Assembly (NCBI GenBank): GCA_024691625.1
Contig: JAILNL010000017.1
Location: 1-5,470 of the forward strand
Origin: Schwartzia sp. (in: firmicutes)
GTDB lineage: Bacteria > Bacillota > Negativicutes > Selenomonadales > Selenomonadaceae
DNA length: 5,470 bases
Direction: 5' to 3'
The notes beneath the pieces are model-generated. The model saw only the letters and a list, made by a program, of their open reading frames with translations. It ran no database searches and was not told the DNA's origin. The position numbers and the translations under genes are program-made. Shown in pieces: positions 1 to 5,470 of this stretch. Positions within the stretch are counted from its first letter, which is position 1, and each line of letters starts with the position of its first letter.

Positions 1-96
1 ATCTGCAAGAGACAAACAGAGGGAGGTTTCTTTCTGATTTTCATGTAAATCTATTTAGAGTATCCAAGTTTCCTCTACAAAAAGACATACATAACA

Positions 97-137
97 TCAA
101 AAATAAACCTATGTGTATCAGAATAACACACATAGGT
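97..137 (-). terminator. Rho-independent terminator after sdaAA
   Basis: On the minus strand ACCTATGTGT (137-128) pairs perfectly with ACACATAGGT (116-107) over 10 bp around an 11-base loop, followed by TTATTTTT (106-99). The plus strand has no T run after the hairpin, so it ends the sda transcript 50 bases past the sdaAA stop. The stem is less GC-rich than the other three in the window. Confidence 0.82.
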
Positions 138-186
138 ATACATGGCAAGGTATATGAATTAAATTTTTCAAGTATACATTTATACA

Positions 187-1053
187 TTATCCGTAAATCT
201 GCTTTTGCAGGGCACGACCCGTCTTTGTCGCCGCCAAACCGCCCTCTGCTGTTTCCTTAATGTCTCTCGGCATAGCCTTACCAATACGGTCCATAGCCTC
301 AATGACCTCATCAACAGGAATAACCGACTTCACTCCTGCCAGCGCCATGTCAGCGGCAAGCATAGCATGCACAGCCACAAACCCGTTGCGTTTCACGCAG
401 GGAACCTCAACAAGTCCTGCCACCGGATCACATGCAAGTCCCAAAAGATTTTTTATTGCAAGAGCTGCCGCGTGTCCAATCTGCTCAGGAGTACCGCCTC
501 CGATTTCAGCCAAAGCTGCAGCTGCCATTCCCGCAGCCGAGCCGCACTCTGCCTGACAGCCTCCCGAAGCTCCCGCTATAGAAGCATTTTCGTCTATGAC
601 CATTCCTATTCCGGCTGCAGTAAAAAGCGACATGGTAATATCATCCTCAGAGCAGCCCTGCTCGTATGCCTCCGTAAGAACTGCAGGCAGTATTCCGCAT
701 GAGCCCGCCGTAGGGCATGCCACTATGCGTCCCATTGACGCGTTGACCTCACTGGCTGCGACGGCGAAAGCAGCAGCTGAAACGGCCGCCTGTCCGAGAA
801 AGCCCGTAAGCTGATGCCTGTAAAGCTTTGGGGCGTCTCCTCCAGTAAGTCCGCTGACAGAACAGATACCTTCCTTCAGCCCGGTTTTAACGGAATCGTG
901 CATTACATGCCAATTATTCCTCATTTCTTCGATAAGCTCTTCTTTGGACCGCTGTTTTTGCTCCGATTCCACAGTCAGCACAATCTCATGCACCGGTAAC
1001 TGTCTCTCGGAGGCAAGACGCAGAAGCTCCGCTATATTATGAAAACTTTTCAC
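187..1053 (-). CDS. sdaAA: L-serine dehydratase (iron-sulfur type), alpha subunit
   Basis: Catalytic subunit carrying the [4Fe-4S] cluster that acts as Lewis acid in serine deamination. The 288 residues match the usual length of about 290. The start is GTG at 1053, with AAGGGGG seven bases upstream directly after the sdaAB stop. Family landmarks in order: a helical N-terminal part (1-60), SGLTGGDA (67-74), CPTAGSCGILPAVLTEA (113-129), GASGGCQAECGSAAGMAAAAL (161-181, which holds C166 and C170), and LACDPVAGLVEVPC (206-219). C119, C166, C170 and C208 are the likely pool of cluster ligands; which three are used cannot be decided here. The C-terminus (KQIYG) lacks the terminal cysteine that plugs the active site in some single-chain bacterial enzymes. 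The gene is the last of its unit and is followed after about 50 bases by a terminator. Nothing suggests damage or transfer. Confidence 0.97.
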   Translation of the reverse strand: MKSFHNIAELLRLASERQLPVHEIVLTVESEQKQRSKEELIEEMRNNWHVMHDSVKTGLKEGICSVSGLTGGDAPKLYRHQLTGFLGQAAVSAAAFAVAASEVNASMGRIVACPTAGSCGILPAVLTEAYEQGCSEDDITMSLFTAAGIGMVIDENASIAGASGGCQAECGSAAGMAAAALAEIGGGTPEQIGHAAALAIKNLLGLACDPVAGLVEVPCVKRNGFVAVHAMLAADMALAGVKSVIPVDEVIEAMDRIGKAMPRDIKETAEGGLAATKTGRALQKQIYG

Positions 1054-1065
1054 CCAACTGCCCCC

Positions 1066-1731
1066 TTACCCTATTGCCGGAATGCTGAAAGCCTGACTGA
1101 TTCCGTCTATATTTTTTATGGCATCGACGATTCCCGGCAAGGGCTCTTCGTCCAGCTCCAAAATAGTCATTGCCTCTTCACCGCGGTTTTTCCTCGAAAC
1201 ATGCATAAAGGCGATATTAAGCCCTCCCATGCCGAGAATCGATGTAATATTCATAATAACGCCCGGCTGGTCGTGCTGAATAGCTACAATTGCAGGATAT
1301 CTCCCTGTAATCTCCACATCATAATCATTTATTTTAGTGATTATGATATTTCCTCCGCCTACAGACGCGCCGCGTACCACGGCACTGTTCTGATTAAAGC
1401 TCGTCAGATGAAATTCTGCCGTATTGGGATGCGCCCCGGGAATATCTGTCTTTTGAAAAGCAAATTCGAGGCCCTGCTCCTTTGCAATGGAAAGCGAGTC
1501 CCTTATGCGCTCATCATCGGGCTGCATGCCGAGAACTCCTGCAATCAGAGCCTTATCCGTGCCATGGCCCCTATATGTCTGTGCAAAAGAGCCTGCAAGC
1601 AGGATACCGGCACGGCTGGCAGGACCTCCCAGCACCTTCCGCGCCATAAGGCCAAGCCGCACAGCTCCTGCCGTATGAGAGCTGGACGGGCCTATCATTA
1701 CCGGCCCTATGATATCAAAAACTCCGTGCAT
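1066..1731 (-). CDS. sdaAB: L-serine dehydratase (iron-sulfur type), beta subunit
   Basis: With SdaAA this forms the oxygen-sensitive, PLP-independent enzyme that deaminates L-serine to pyruvate and ammonia in the cytoplasm. The ATG at 1731 gives 221 residues, the usual length, and has AAGGAAGGAG ending five bases upstream; an in-frame extension to 1770 lacks such a site and would add residues not seen in the family. Residues 14-22 (GPSSSHTAG) are the signature of the N-terminal domain, followed by GHGTDKALIAGVLG (55-68) and HPNT (101-104). Residues about 145-215 form an ACT domain (YPAIVAIQHDQPGVI...), the module that in relatives binds an amino acid or serves subunit contact. The stop is 12 bases before sdaAA, so the two are co-transcribed. 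The leader between the preceding terminator and the start contains self-complementary segments. No clear promoter is seen, only a weak TTTTTA/TATATG pair overlapping the terminator tail. Confidence 0.95.
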   Translation of the reverse strand: MHGVFDIIGPVMIGPSSSHTAGAVRLGLMARKVLGGPASRAGILLAGSFAQTYRGHGTDKALIAGVLGMQPDDERIRDSLSIAKEQGLEFAFQKTDIPGAHPNTAEFHLTSFNQNSAVVRGASVGGGNIIITKINDYDVEITGRYPAIVAIQHDQPGVIMNITSILGMGGLNIAFMHVSRKNRGEEAMTILELDEEPLPGIVDAIKNIDGISQAFSIPAIG

Positions 1732-1736
1732 AATAT

Positions 1737-1746
1737 CTCCTTCCTT
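1737..1746 (-). promoter_or_regulatory. Ribosome binding site fixing the sdaAB start
   Basis: AAGGAAGGAG on the minus strand, its GGAG core five bases before ATG 1731. It decides against the upstream in-frame start at 1770. Confidence 0.8.
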
Positions 1747-1796
1747 AGGGAAATACCCAACCGGTACCATGGCATATACTTATCCACTGCTTCCCT

Positions 1797-1830
1797 AAAA
1801 AGGGACCTGCCCCTAAACGGAGCAGGCCCC
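1797..1830 (-). terminator. Strong rho-independent terminator after the P-loop/Asp23 gene
   Basis: On the minus strand GGGGCCTGCTCC (1830-1819) pairs with GGGGCAGGTCCC (1813-1802) through 12 bp, two of them wobble, around a five-base loop, followed by five T residues (1801-1797). The wobbles would be C-A mismatches in plus-strand RNA. It starts 12 bases beyond the stop at 1843 and ends about 65 bases before the sdaAB start, separating the two units. Confidence 0.88.
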
Positions 1831-1842
1831 ATTGCCTGTAAT

Positions 1843-2679
1843 TTAAGCGTTCACAACAAAAAGCGTGCGAACAACAATATTCACCTGATGAACTACCATT
1901 CCTGTCATGTACTCAATAGCTTCCTTTATCTTCTGCTGAGTTTCATGGATCAGTGTCGGTATGTGCTTGCCGTAATGAAGCACAACCTCGCAGGAAACAT
2001 CTATTCCCTGATCCTCCTCGCCGTTCATGCGGTGGCTGACCTTTACACGTCCAACGGAGTTAACAAATTCCTTTTCCCCGATGAGGCGCTTTACTATCTC
2101 ACTAACAGCGGAATCATCTATGCTGAGCTTTCCATAGTAGCTGAACACAGGGCGCACAATGGATTTCTCTCCCAGACGGCGGCGCCGCTTCGGTGCTTTT
2201 TTGAAGAATGACTGAATCGGGTCAATGAGATACCCGGAAAAATGGGGCTTCAATTCAATGGTCGGCACAGGAATAATATGCTTACCTTCCTTCAGCCGAT
2301 AAAAAGCAGCTTTTGCCATCTCATCCTTTGTAGCTATATCCTCAATACGGATAATCTTGGCAATAGGAGGAAGTCCAAGCTTCTTCGCAATTTTATGCGC
2401 CATATTCTCCGATGTCCCCAGGATGAGTATTCTCCGTGGGTTTATCTCCTCAATGGCTTCCCGCATCTCTGCGGCATGTCCCGGAAGCACGAAAATAGCC
2501 CGGCGTACCGCCATAATTTTGCTTTTTTCATGCTTTGCCGAATGTCCGGCCAAAATTTTACCGTCTTTTATTAAAATACCGTCATCAATAATCGCTTCAG
2601 CATCATACTGATGTGCAACAATAAGCGCACGGTGGCTTTTACCGGTCCCGCTGGGTCCGACAAGAGCAATAACATCCAT
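1843..2679 (-). CDS. P-loop NTP-binding protein with C-terminal Asp23/YloU-like domain
   Basis: A two-domain protein of 278 residues without an established function. The N-terminal half opens with a strand and Walker A motif, LVGPSGTGKS (residues 6-15), so nucleotide binding is likely. Acidic DD at 32-33 and the strand RILILGTSE near 83-91 could complete the fold, but I see no textbook Walker B. A basic linker (residues 160-170, KKAPKRRRR) leads to about residues 178-275, which resemble the Asp23/Gls24 (DUF322) domain: repeated amphipathic strands, the VSEIVKRLI helix, DVSCEVVLHYG, and a closing VNIVVRTLFV strand. Asp23 proteins in Bacillota are linked to envelope stress. No signal peptide or membrane segment is seen. 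The ATG at 2679 is preferred over a TTG at 2703 because AGGTGA stands eight bases upstream and the P-loop begins at once. The gene follows the PHP gene after 43 bases and ends before a strong terminator. The P-loop is certain; the Asp23 call is from pattern similarity. Confidence 0.83.
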   Translation of the reverse strand: MDVIALVGPSGTGKSHRALIVAHQYDAEAIIDDGILIKDGKILAGHSAKHEKSKIMAVRRAIFVLPGHAAEMREAIEEINPRRILILGTSENMAHKIAKKLGLPPIAKIIRIEDIATKDEMAKAAFYRLKEGKHIIPVPTIELKPHFSGYLIDPIQSFFKKAPKRRRRLGEKSIVRPVFSYYGKLSIDDSAVSEIVKRLIGEKEFVNSVGRVKVSHRMNGEEDQGIDVSCEVVLHYGKHIPTLIHETQQKIKEAIEYMTGMVVHQVNIVVRTLFVVNA

Positions 2680-2687
2680 TGAAAATT

Positions 2688-2693
2688 TCACCT
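2688..2693 (-). promoter_or_regulatory. Ribosome binding site deciding the start of the P-loop/Asp23 gene
   Basis: AGGTGA on the minus strand, eight bases before ATG 2679. The competing TTG at 2703 has no comparable site. Confidence 0.65.
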
Positions 2694-2722
2694 GCCGATA
2701 CAATAAAAGTCAAAAGCAAATC

Positions 2723-3556
2723 TTAATCCAAAACCTTTGGAGGATGGAAAAACGGTTTCGCAAAATCGTCCTCGATTGTCACAATTCCGAGCTTTTCAGG
2801 GAACCGTGTTGCAACACCGTGGAAATCCGATCCACCGGTCATGAGAAGACCATGTGCTTTTGCAATATCCTTATAGCGTGCCGTATCCTCCTCATCATGG
2901 CGGGGATAAAAAACCTCAATCCCCCCGAAAGGCATAGACAGCAAATGCTCCACAAGCCTATCGTCACCGACAAGCTTAGGGTGCGCCAAAACAGGAACTC
3001 CGCCTGCACCGCGTATCAAGTCTACAGCCTCATTCGGCTGAATTTTGTAATGGGGCACATACGCGGGACATCCATGCTGCAGAAATGAATCAAACGCCTC
3101 ACGGATAGACGAAACAATACCCTTTTTGACAAGGGCACGGGCAACATGTGCACGCCCTATTGAATGGCTGACGCCCGCAATCTGCAGAACGTCACTCTCG
3201 GAAATATCAACACCAATATCCGCGAGCTTGCCCAAAATCTGCGAAAACCGCGTCCAACGGGCCTCCGACAGCTCAGTTATCTTATCCAGAAGTTCCTGAT
3301 TATATATATCCAAATCGTAACCGAGAACATGGACATCATGACCGTCCACCTCGGTACTGAACTCAATTCCGGGAATAATGCAAAGAGTCTTTGCAGGATA
3401 CAGCCCCTGCTCATAAAGATGCCGTATACCGTCTACCGTATCGTGATCCGTAATCGCGATATAAGTAAGGCCGGCCTCCTTCGCCGCATCCAGTACTTCT
3501 TCCGGGGACAGCCGCCCGTCGGAAAATGTCGTATGGATGTGCAGATCACTTGGCAT
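2723..3556 (-). CDS. PHP-domain metal-dependent phosphoesterase (RNase AM / pAp phosphatase-like)
   Basis: PHP proteins hydrolyse phosphoesters with a three-metal site. This one resembles the YciV/TrpH group, whose E. coli member (RNase AM) trims 5' ends of RNA and removes phosphate from 3',5'-bisphosphonucleotides. The expected motifs occur in order: H6-x-H8 with D13 (DLHIHTTFSDG), D37-H38-D39 (TDHDT), E65 (GIEFS), H76 (HVLGYD), H137 in GRAHVAR, H192 (AHPKL) and D244-x-H246 (GGSDFHG). Residues about 100-170 form the helical insert typical of this subfamily. At 277 residues it is full length. The ATG at 3556 has GGAG five bases upstream and the protein starts directly with the first strand, as usual. 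It follows a terminator and is followed after 43 bases by the P-loop/Asp23 gene, probably one transcript. The exact substrate cannot be read from sequence; nucleotides or short RNA are the best guess. Confidence 0.92.
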   Translation of the reverse strand: MPSDLHIHTTFSDGRLSPEEVLDAAKEAGLTYIAITDHDTVDGIRHLYEQGLYPAKTLCIIPGIEFSTEVDGHDVHVLGYDLDIYNQELLDKITELSEARWTRFSQILGKLADIGVDISESDVLQIAGVSHSIGRAHVARALVKKGIVSSIREAFDSFLQHGCPAYVPHYKIQPNEAVDLIRGAGGVPVLAHPKLVGDDRLVEHLLSMPFGGIEVFYPRHDEEDTARYKDIAKAHGLLMTGGSDFHGVATRFPEKLGIVTIEDDFAKPFFHPPKVLD

Positions 3557-3624
3557 ACCGTCTCCACTTCCTCTTCTTAAGTTTTGAAAGCATACAAAGC
3601 CGAATATACTTGATATACCTTATT

Positions 3625-3633
3625 ATTGTATCA
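3625..3633 (-). promoter_or_regulatory. Possible extended -10 promoter for the PHP gene
   Basis: Minus strand TGATACAAT: TACAAT (3630-3625) is 5 of 6 to the -10 consensus and carries the TGn extension. No good -35 box stands at 16-18 bases; a TTTACA sits too close. Transcription would start near 3618, giving a leader of about 60 bases before the ATG at 3556. The terminator just upstream makes a promoter here necessary unless readthrough is used. Confidence 0.4.
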
Positions 3634-3670
3634 CAATTCTGTAAAAAACGCATTACCATGTTAACAAATG

Positions 3671-3700
3671 AAAAAGAGCCCGTTTTTTCACGGACTCTTT
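3671..3700 (-). terminator. Rho-independent terminator after ymdB
   Basis: On the minus strand AAAGAGTCCG (3700-3691) pairs with CGGGCTCTTT (3682-3673), ten bp including one wobble pair, with an eight-base A-rich loop. The U run is short: five residues, of which three are inside the stem. The wobble would be a C-A mismatch in the opposite RNA, so the hairpin serves ymdB mRNA. It lies nine bases beyond the ymdB stop. Confidence 0.8.
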
Positions 3701-3709
3701 ACAACATCA

Positions 3710-4486
3710 TTATTCTTTTATCAATATGCGTTCAATGCCGACTGTCTTGTTTGATGTCTCATCAATATCCAAAACGACTGCCGAATAAACATTCGGCCCC
3801 GCTGCAAGATCAAAACGCACGGGCATTCCTGTAGTGAACTTCTGAATTATGATTTCTGTTTTAACACCCAGAACAGAATCCCACGGCCCTACCATACCCA
3901 AATCCGTGATATATGCAGTGCCGTTCGGAAGTATCCTTTCATCAGCTGTCTGAATATGAGTATGTGTTCCGACAACCGCATTCACACGGCCATCCAGATA
4001 CCAGCCCATTGCCATCTTTTCAGATGTGGTCTCCGCATGAAAATCAAGAAGAATAATATCACACTCGTCTTTCATTTCTGCGAGAATATCCTCAACCTTT
4101 TGAAAAGGACAGTCCATTGGGGGCATAAACGCACGGCCTGAAAGGTTCAGTACGCCTATATTTTTCGCGCGCCACGGATAGACACACCACCCTTTGCCCG
4201 GTGTCCCGTCAGGATAATTTGCAGGTCGGATAAGAAACGGCTCCTGATCTATGAACTCCAGAACATCCTTCTTATCCCATATATGATTTCCGCTGGTCAC
4301 AATATCGGCGCCTGCATGCAAAAGCTCATCAAGAGACGTACGTGTGACACCTTTTCCTCCCGCGGAATTTTCTCCGTTTACAACAACAATATCTATCTTT
4401 TTTTCTTTGCGGAGCTGCGCTGTATATTTAGCAAAGGCCGTCCTTCCAGGACGGCCGATAACATCTCCAACCATAGCTATGCGCAC
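3710..4486 (-). CDS. ymdB: YmdB-family metallophosphoesterase (TIGR00282 type)
   Basis: This is a dinuclear-metal phosphodiesterase. The Bacillus subtilis homologue cleaves 2',3'-cyclic nucleotides and affects biofilm and motility decisions. The GTG at 4486 is the right start: it gives a 258-residue protein beginning VRIAMVGDVIGRPGR, it has GAGGGA six bases upstream, and a longer in-frame extension to 4540 would overlap the previous gene. All expected metal ligands are visible: D8 (GDVIG), E39 and N40 (NGEN), N67 (SGNH), H150 (DFHAE), H175 and H177 (GTHTH). This matches the known numbering of the B. subtilis enzyme, where E39 is the residue studied by mutation. Family length is about 260, so the protein is full length. 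It is cytoplasmic, with no signal peptide. Synteny with rny is the classical ymdA-ymdB arrangement with one gene inserted. It is followed by a terminator nine bases after the stop. Confidence 0.95.
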   Translation of the reverse strand: MRIAMVGDVIGRPGRTAFAKYTAQLRKEKKIDIVVVNGENSAGGKGVTRTSLDELLHAGADIVTSGNHIWDKKDVLEFIDQEPFLIRPANYPDGTPGKGWCVYPWRAKNIGVLNLSGRAFMPPMDCPFQKVEDILAEMKDECDIILLDFHAETTSEKMAMGWYLDGRVNAVVGTHTHIQTADERILPNGTAYITDLGMVGPWDSVLGVKTEIIIQKFTTGMPVRFDLAAGPNVYSAVVLDIDETSNKTVGIERILIKE

Positions 4487-4492
4487 AATTAA

Positions 4493-4498
4493 TCCCTC
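4493..4498 (-). promoter_or_regulatory. Ribosome binding site deciding the GTG start of ymdB
   Basis: GAGGGA on the minus strand, six bases before GTG (4486-4484). It overlaps the TGA stop of the upstream gene (4499-4497), a layout that suggests translational coupling. Confidence 0.75.
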
Positions 4499-5027
4499 AC
4501 TTGTTAAAAACCATAACCCGGCCTTCCTCGCGGATTCCAATCATACGGTTCGTTGTCCGGCTTAATTTAAGATTACCAATCATATGGTCAATAGCATCCT
4601 CGTGCGCTTCCTGCTCCTGCTCAAGCTCATAAGGTGATACTCCGTTTTCAGGGTCCATAAGCAGGATACTTCCAAAATGCTCGCGCATAATCGTGCTGAG
4701 CATGCTGATTTCTCCCTGAGAAATCGTCCTGACATCGCGGATTATATGGAAAAAAGCCGTGTGCCCCTGTCCTTCCAGGAAAATCTCAACACTGGCATCC
4801 TGAAAGCCTTCAAGGCAGTGATACGACTGGATACTTTCCTTTATAAGCATTCCAACTTCTTCATACGCCTGTCTCTGCGGTACTTCCTTTAACGCAAAAG
4901 CAAAATGCAGCGCTTCGCGGGCAGGCTCGTAGCTCACCGTTCCAATCTCGGGATAACAAACCAGAATCGAAATCAGCAGATTGATGCCATCCATATTCGC
5001 TTTTTTTCTTTTGCCAAAGCTGATCAT
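4497..5027 (-). CDS. Uncharacterised protein, 176 residues, between rny and ymdB
   Basis: I do not recognise a described family. The ATG at 5027 is supported by GAGGTG five bases upstream. A second Met at residue 12 (4994) would remove a short basic leader (residues 5-10, GKRKKA). There is no clear signal peptide and no convincing membrane segment; residues 14-24 are hydrophobic but too short. The protein reads as a soluble alpha/beta protein. Residues 135-147 (ELEQEQEAHEDAI) are strongly acidic and probably helical, and the end is basic then beta-like, finishing EEGRVMVFNK. I see no nucleotide-binding, metal-binding or catalytic motif. The stop codon overlaps the ymdB ribosome binding site and the gap is ten bases, so the two genes are almost certainly co-transcribed and translationally close. 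Position between two RNA/nucleotide-turnover genes suggests a related accessory role; that is inference. Codon use looks like that of its neighbours. Confidence 0.85.
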   Translation of the reverse strand: MISFGKRKKANMDGINLLISILVCYPEIGTVSYEPAREALHFAFALKEVPQRQAYEEVGMLIKESIQSYHCLEGFQDASVEIFLEGQGHTAFFHIIRDVRTISQGEISMLSTIMREHFGSILLMDPENGVSPYELEQEQEAHEDAIDHMIGNLKLSRTTNRMIGIREEGRVMVFNK

Positions 5028-5032
5028 AGCTG

Positions 5033-5038
5033 CACCTC
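5033..5038 (-). promoter_or_regulatory. Ribosome binding site fixing the start of the 176-residue gene
   Basis: GAGGTG on the minus strand, five bases before the ATG at 5027. It supports this start over the internal Met at residue 12. It begins about ten bases after the T run of the preceding hairpin. Confidence 0.75.
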
Positions 5039-5048
5039 GTTTATGAGT

Positions 5049-5090
5049 AAAAAAGAAGGATGCTGCGAAGTGAAATTCACAACATCCTTC
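5049..5090 (-). terminator. Terminator-like hairpin after rny, upstream of the 176-residue gene
   Basis: On the minus strand GAAGGATGTTG (5090-5080) pairs with CAGCATCCTTC (5065-5055) over 11 bp with one G-U wobble, followed by six T residues (5054-5049). The wobble would be a C-A mismatch in a plus-strand RNA, and no T run exists on the other side, so the hairpin is built for minus-strand transcripts. It would end rny mRNA. It also lies downstream of the predicted promoter at 5145-5117 and only about 10 bases before the next ribosome binding site, so it could act as a leader attenuator. Confidence 0.8.
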
Positions 5091-5116
5091 CGTTCTTCTG
5101 ACTTCACTGTTCTTTT

Positions 5117-5145
5117 ATAATATACCCATTACTTGGCATAGTCAA
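5117..5145 (-). promoter_or_regulatory. Predicted sigma-A-type promoter for the 176-residue gene and ymdB
   Basis: On the minus strand TTGACT (5145-5140; 5 of 6 to TTGACA) is followed after exactly 17 bases by TATTAT (5122-5117; 5 of 6 to TATAAT). Transcription would start near 5110, about 80 bases before the ATG at 5027. The -35 box lies within the conserved C-terminal codons of rny (the Val-Asp-Tyr stretch), so its sequence is partly dictated by coding and may be fortuitous. The -10 box lies just after the rny stop codon and is free of that constraint. Confidence 0.55.
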
Positions 5146-5470
5146 CCACGCGCGTCTCGCGGATAATGGTTGCCTTAATCTGTCCCGGGTACTCGAGTTC
5201 GGACTCAATCTTCTTGACGATATCATGCGCCAATCCGACAGAAGCAACGTCGTCAACCTTGTCAGGTTTAACCATGACACGAATCTCACGGCCTGCCTGA
5301 ATAGCAAAGCAGCTTTCAACACCCTCGAAGGATTTCGCAATCTCTTCAAGACGTGTCAAACGTTTCAGATATGCCTCAAGGCTCTCGCGGCGCGCGCCCG
5401 GACGTGCTGCGGAAATAGCATCCGCTGCTGCAACCAGTACAGCCTCTACCGTCATCGGTTCAACTTCACC
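5129..5470 (-). CDS. rny: Ribonuclease Y, C-terminal part (5' end beyond window)
   Basis: RNase Y is the membrane-anchored endoribonuclease that starts bulk mRNA decay in many Bacillota. Only the last 113 residues are in the window. The reading frame stays open to the edge at 5470, so the membrane anchor, coiled coil, KH domain and HD catalytic motif lie outside. The visible part matches the very conserved end of the family from memory: [19 protein letters not shown] near its start, then [16 protein letters not shown], and a terminus close to the family's usual RETR-V-YAK ending. The stop is TAA at 5131-5129. The gene ends naturally, so there is no sign of truncation at this end. ymdB is its usual neighbour in Bacillota; here one extra gene stands between them. 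The last codons also contain a promoter-like sequence for the next unit. The identification is very secure. Confidence 0.96.
   Translation of the reverse strand, partial: GEVEPMTVEAVLVAAADAISAARPGARRESLEAYLKRLTRLEEIAKSFEGVESCFAIQAGREIRVMVKPDKVDDVASVGLAHDIVKKIESELEYPGQIKATIIRETRVVDYAK

Noticed and set aside
1..43. Minus-strand ATG at 43 beginning MKIRKKPPSV, a possible next gene leaving the window.
   Set aside because: No ribosome binding site precedes it, and only 14 codons are visible, too little to support a gene.
136..179. Repeated GTATACAT-like octamers (136-143 and 172-179) downstream of sdaAA.
   Set aside because: Two short AT-rich copies in an AT-rich spacer; not enough to call an operator or repeat element.
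3..260. A plus-strand frame stays open from the window edge into the sdaAA region.
   Set aside because: It runs through the sda terminator and antisense to sdaAA, has no recognisable protein character, and has no visible start within the window.
1039..2211. Long plus-strand open frame of 390 codons antisense to sdaAB and the P-loop/Asp23 gene.
   Set aside because: It crosses a terminator and two well-supported minus-strand genes, is Cys/His/Arg-rich in the manner of shadow frames, and matches no family.
3546..3593. Minus-strand 15-codon reading frame (MLSKLKKRKWRRYAK) ending inside the PHP start, as a possible leader peptide.
   Set aside because: There is no ribosome binding site before its ATG, and its Lys/Arg richness is explained by the purine-rich binding site of the real gene.
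4487..4540. Longer ymdB start at 4540.
   Set aside because: It would overlap the upstream gene by 44 bases and add 18 residues before the conserved first strand; the GTG at 4486 has a proper ribosome binding site and fits the family's ligand numbering.

Overview
The window is a stretch of chromosomal DNA from a bacterium of the Bacillota. Every gene I can support lies on the minus strand, so transcription runs from position 5470 down to 1. The evidence for Bacillota is the RNase Y/YmdB pair, the two-subunit L-serine dehydratase (SdaAA/SdaAB), an Asp23-type domain, strong GGAGG-like ribosome binding sites and AT-rich intergenic terminators. Moderate GC content, gene order and the flavour of the uncharacterised proteins make me lean towards the Negativicutes (Veillonella/Dialister/Megasphaera relatives). 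That placement is inference; no 16S rRNA or other decisive marker is present.

Layout in transcription order. (1) 5470-5129: the 3' end of rny (RNase Y), cut by the window edge. A terminator-like hairpin follows at 5090-5049. (2) 5027-4497: a 176-residue protein I do not recognise, then ymdB at 4486-3710 with a GTG start ten bases downstream. A good-looking promoter overlaps the last codons of rny (5145-5117), so the hairpin at 5090-5049 would lie in the leader of this unit. The unit ends at a terminator at 3700-3671. (3) 3556-2723: a PHP-domain phosphoesterase of the RNase AM/pAp-phosphatase type, then at 2679-1843 a protein joining an N-terminal P-loop to a C-terminal Asp23/YloU-like domain. 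A possible extended -10 promoter precedes the unit at about 3625-3633, and a strong 12-bp terminator closes it at 1830-1797. (4) 1731-1066 and 1053-187: sdaAB and sdaAA, the beta and alpha subunits of the iron-sulfur L-serine dehydratase. A terminator at 137-97 closes this unit.

The window therefore has two themes. The upstream genes suggest RNA and nucleotide turnover: RNase Y starts mRNA decay, YmdB is a cyclic-nucleotide phosphodiesterase-type enzyme, and the PHP protein resembles enzymes acting on short 5' RNA ends or 3',5'-bisphosphonucleotides. The downstream genes convert serine to pyruvate and ammonia. The P-loop/Asp23 protein and the 176-residue protein are the parts without an established role.

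No gap without a gene is longer than about 190 bases. Positions 1-96 lie beyond the last terminator; I see no supported gene there. I see no tRNA, rRNA, CRISPR array, insertion sequence or prophage signature.
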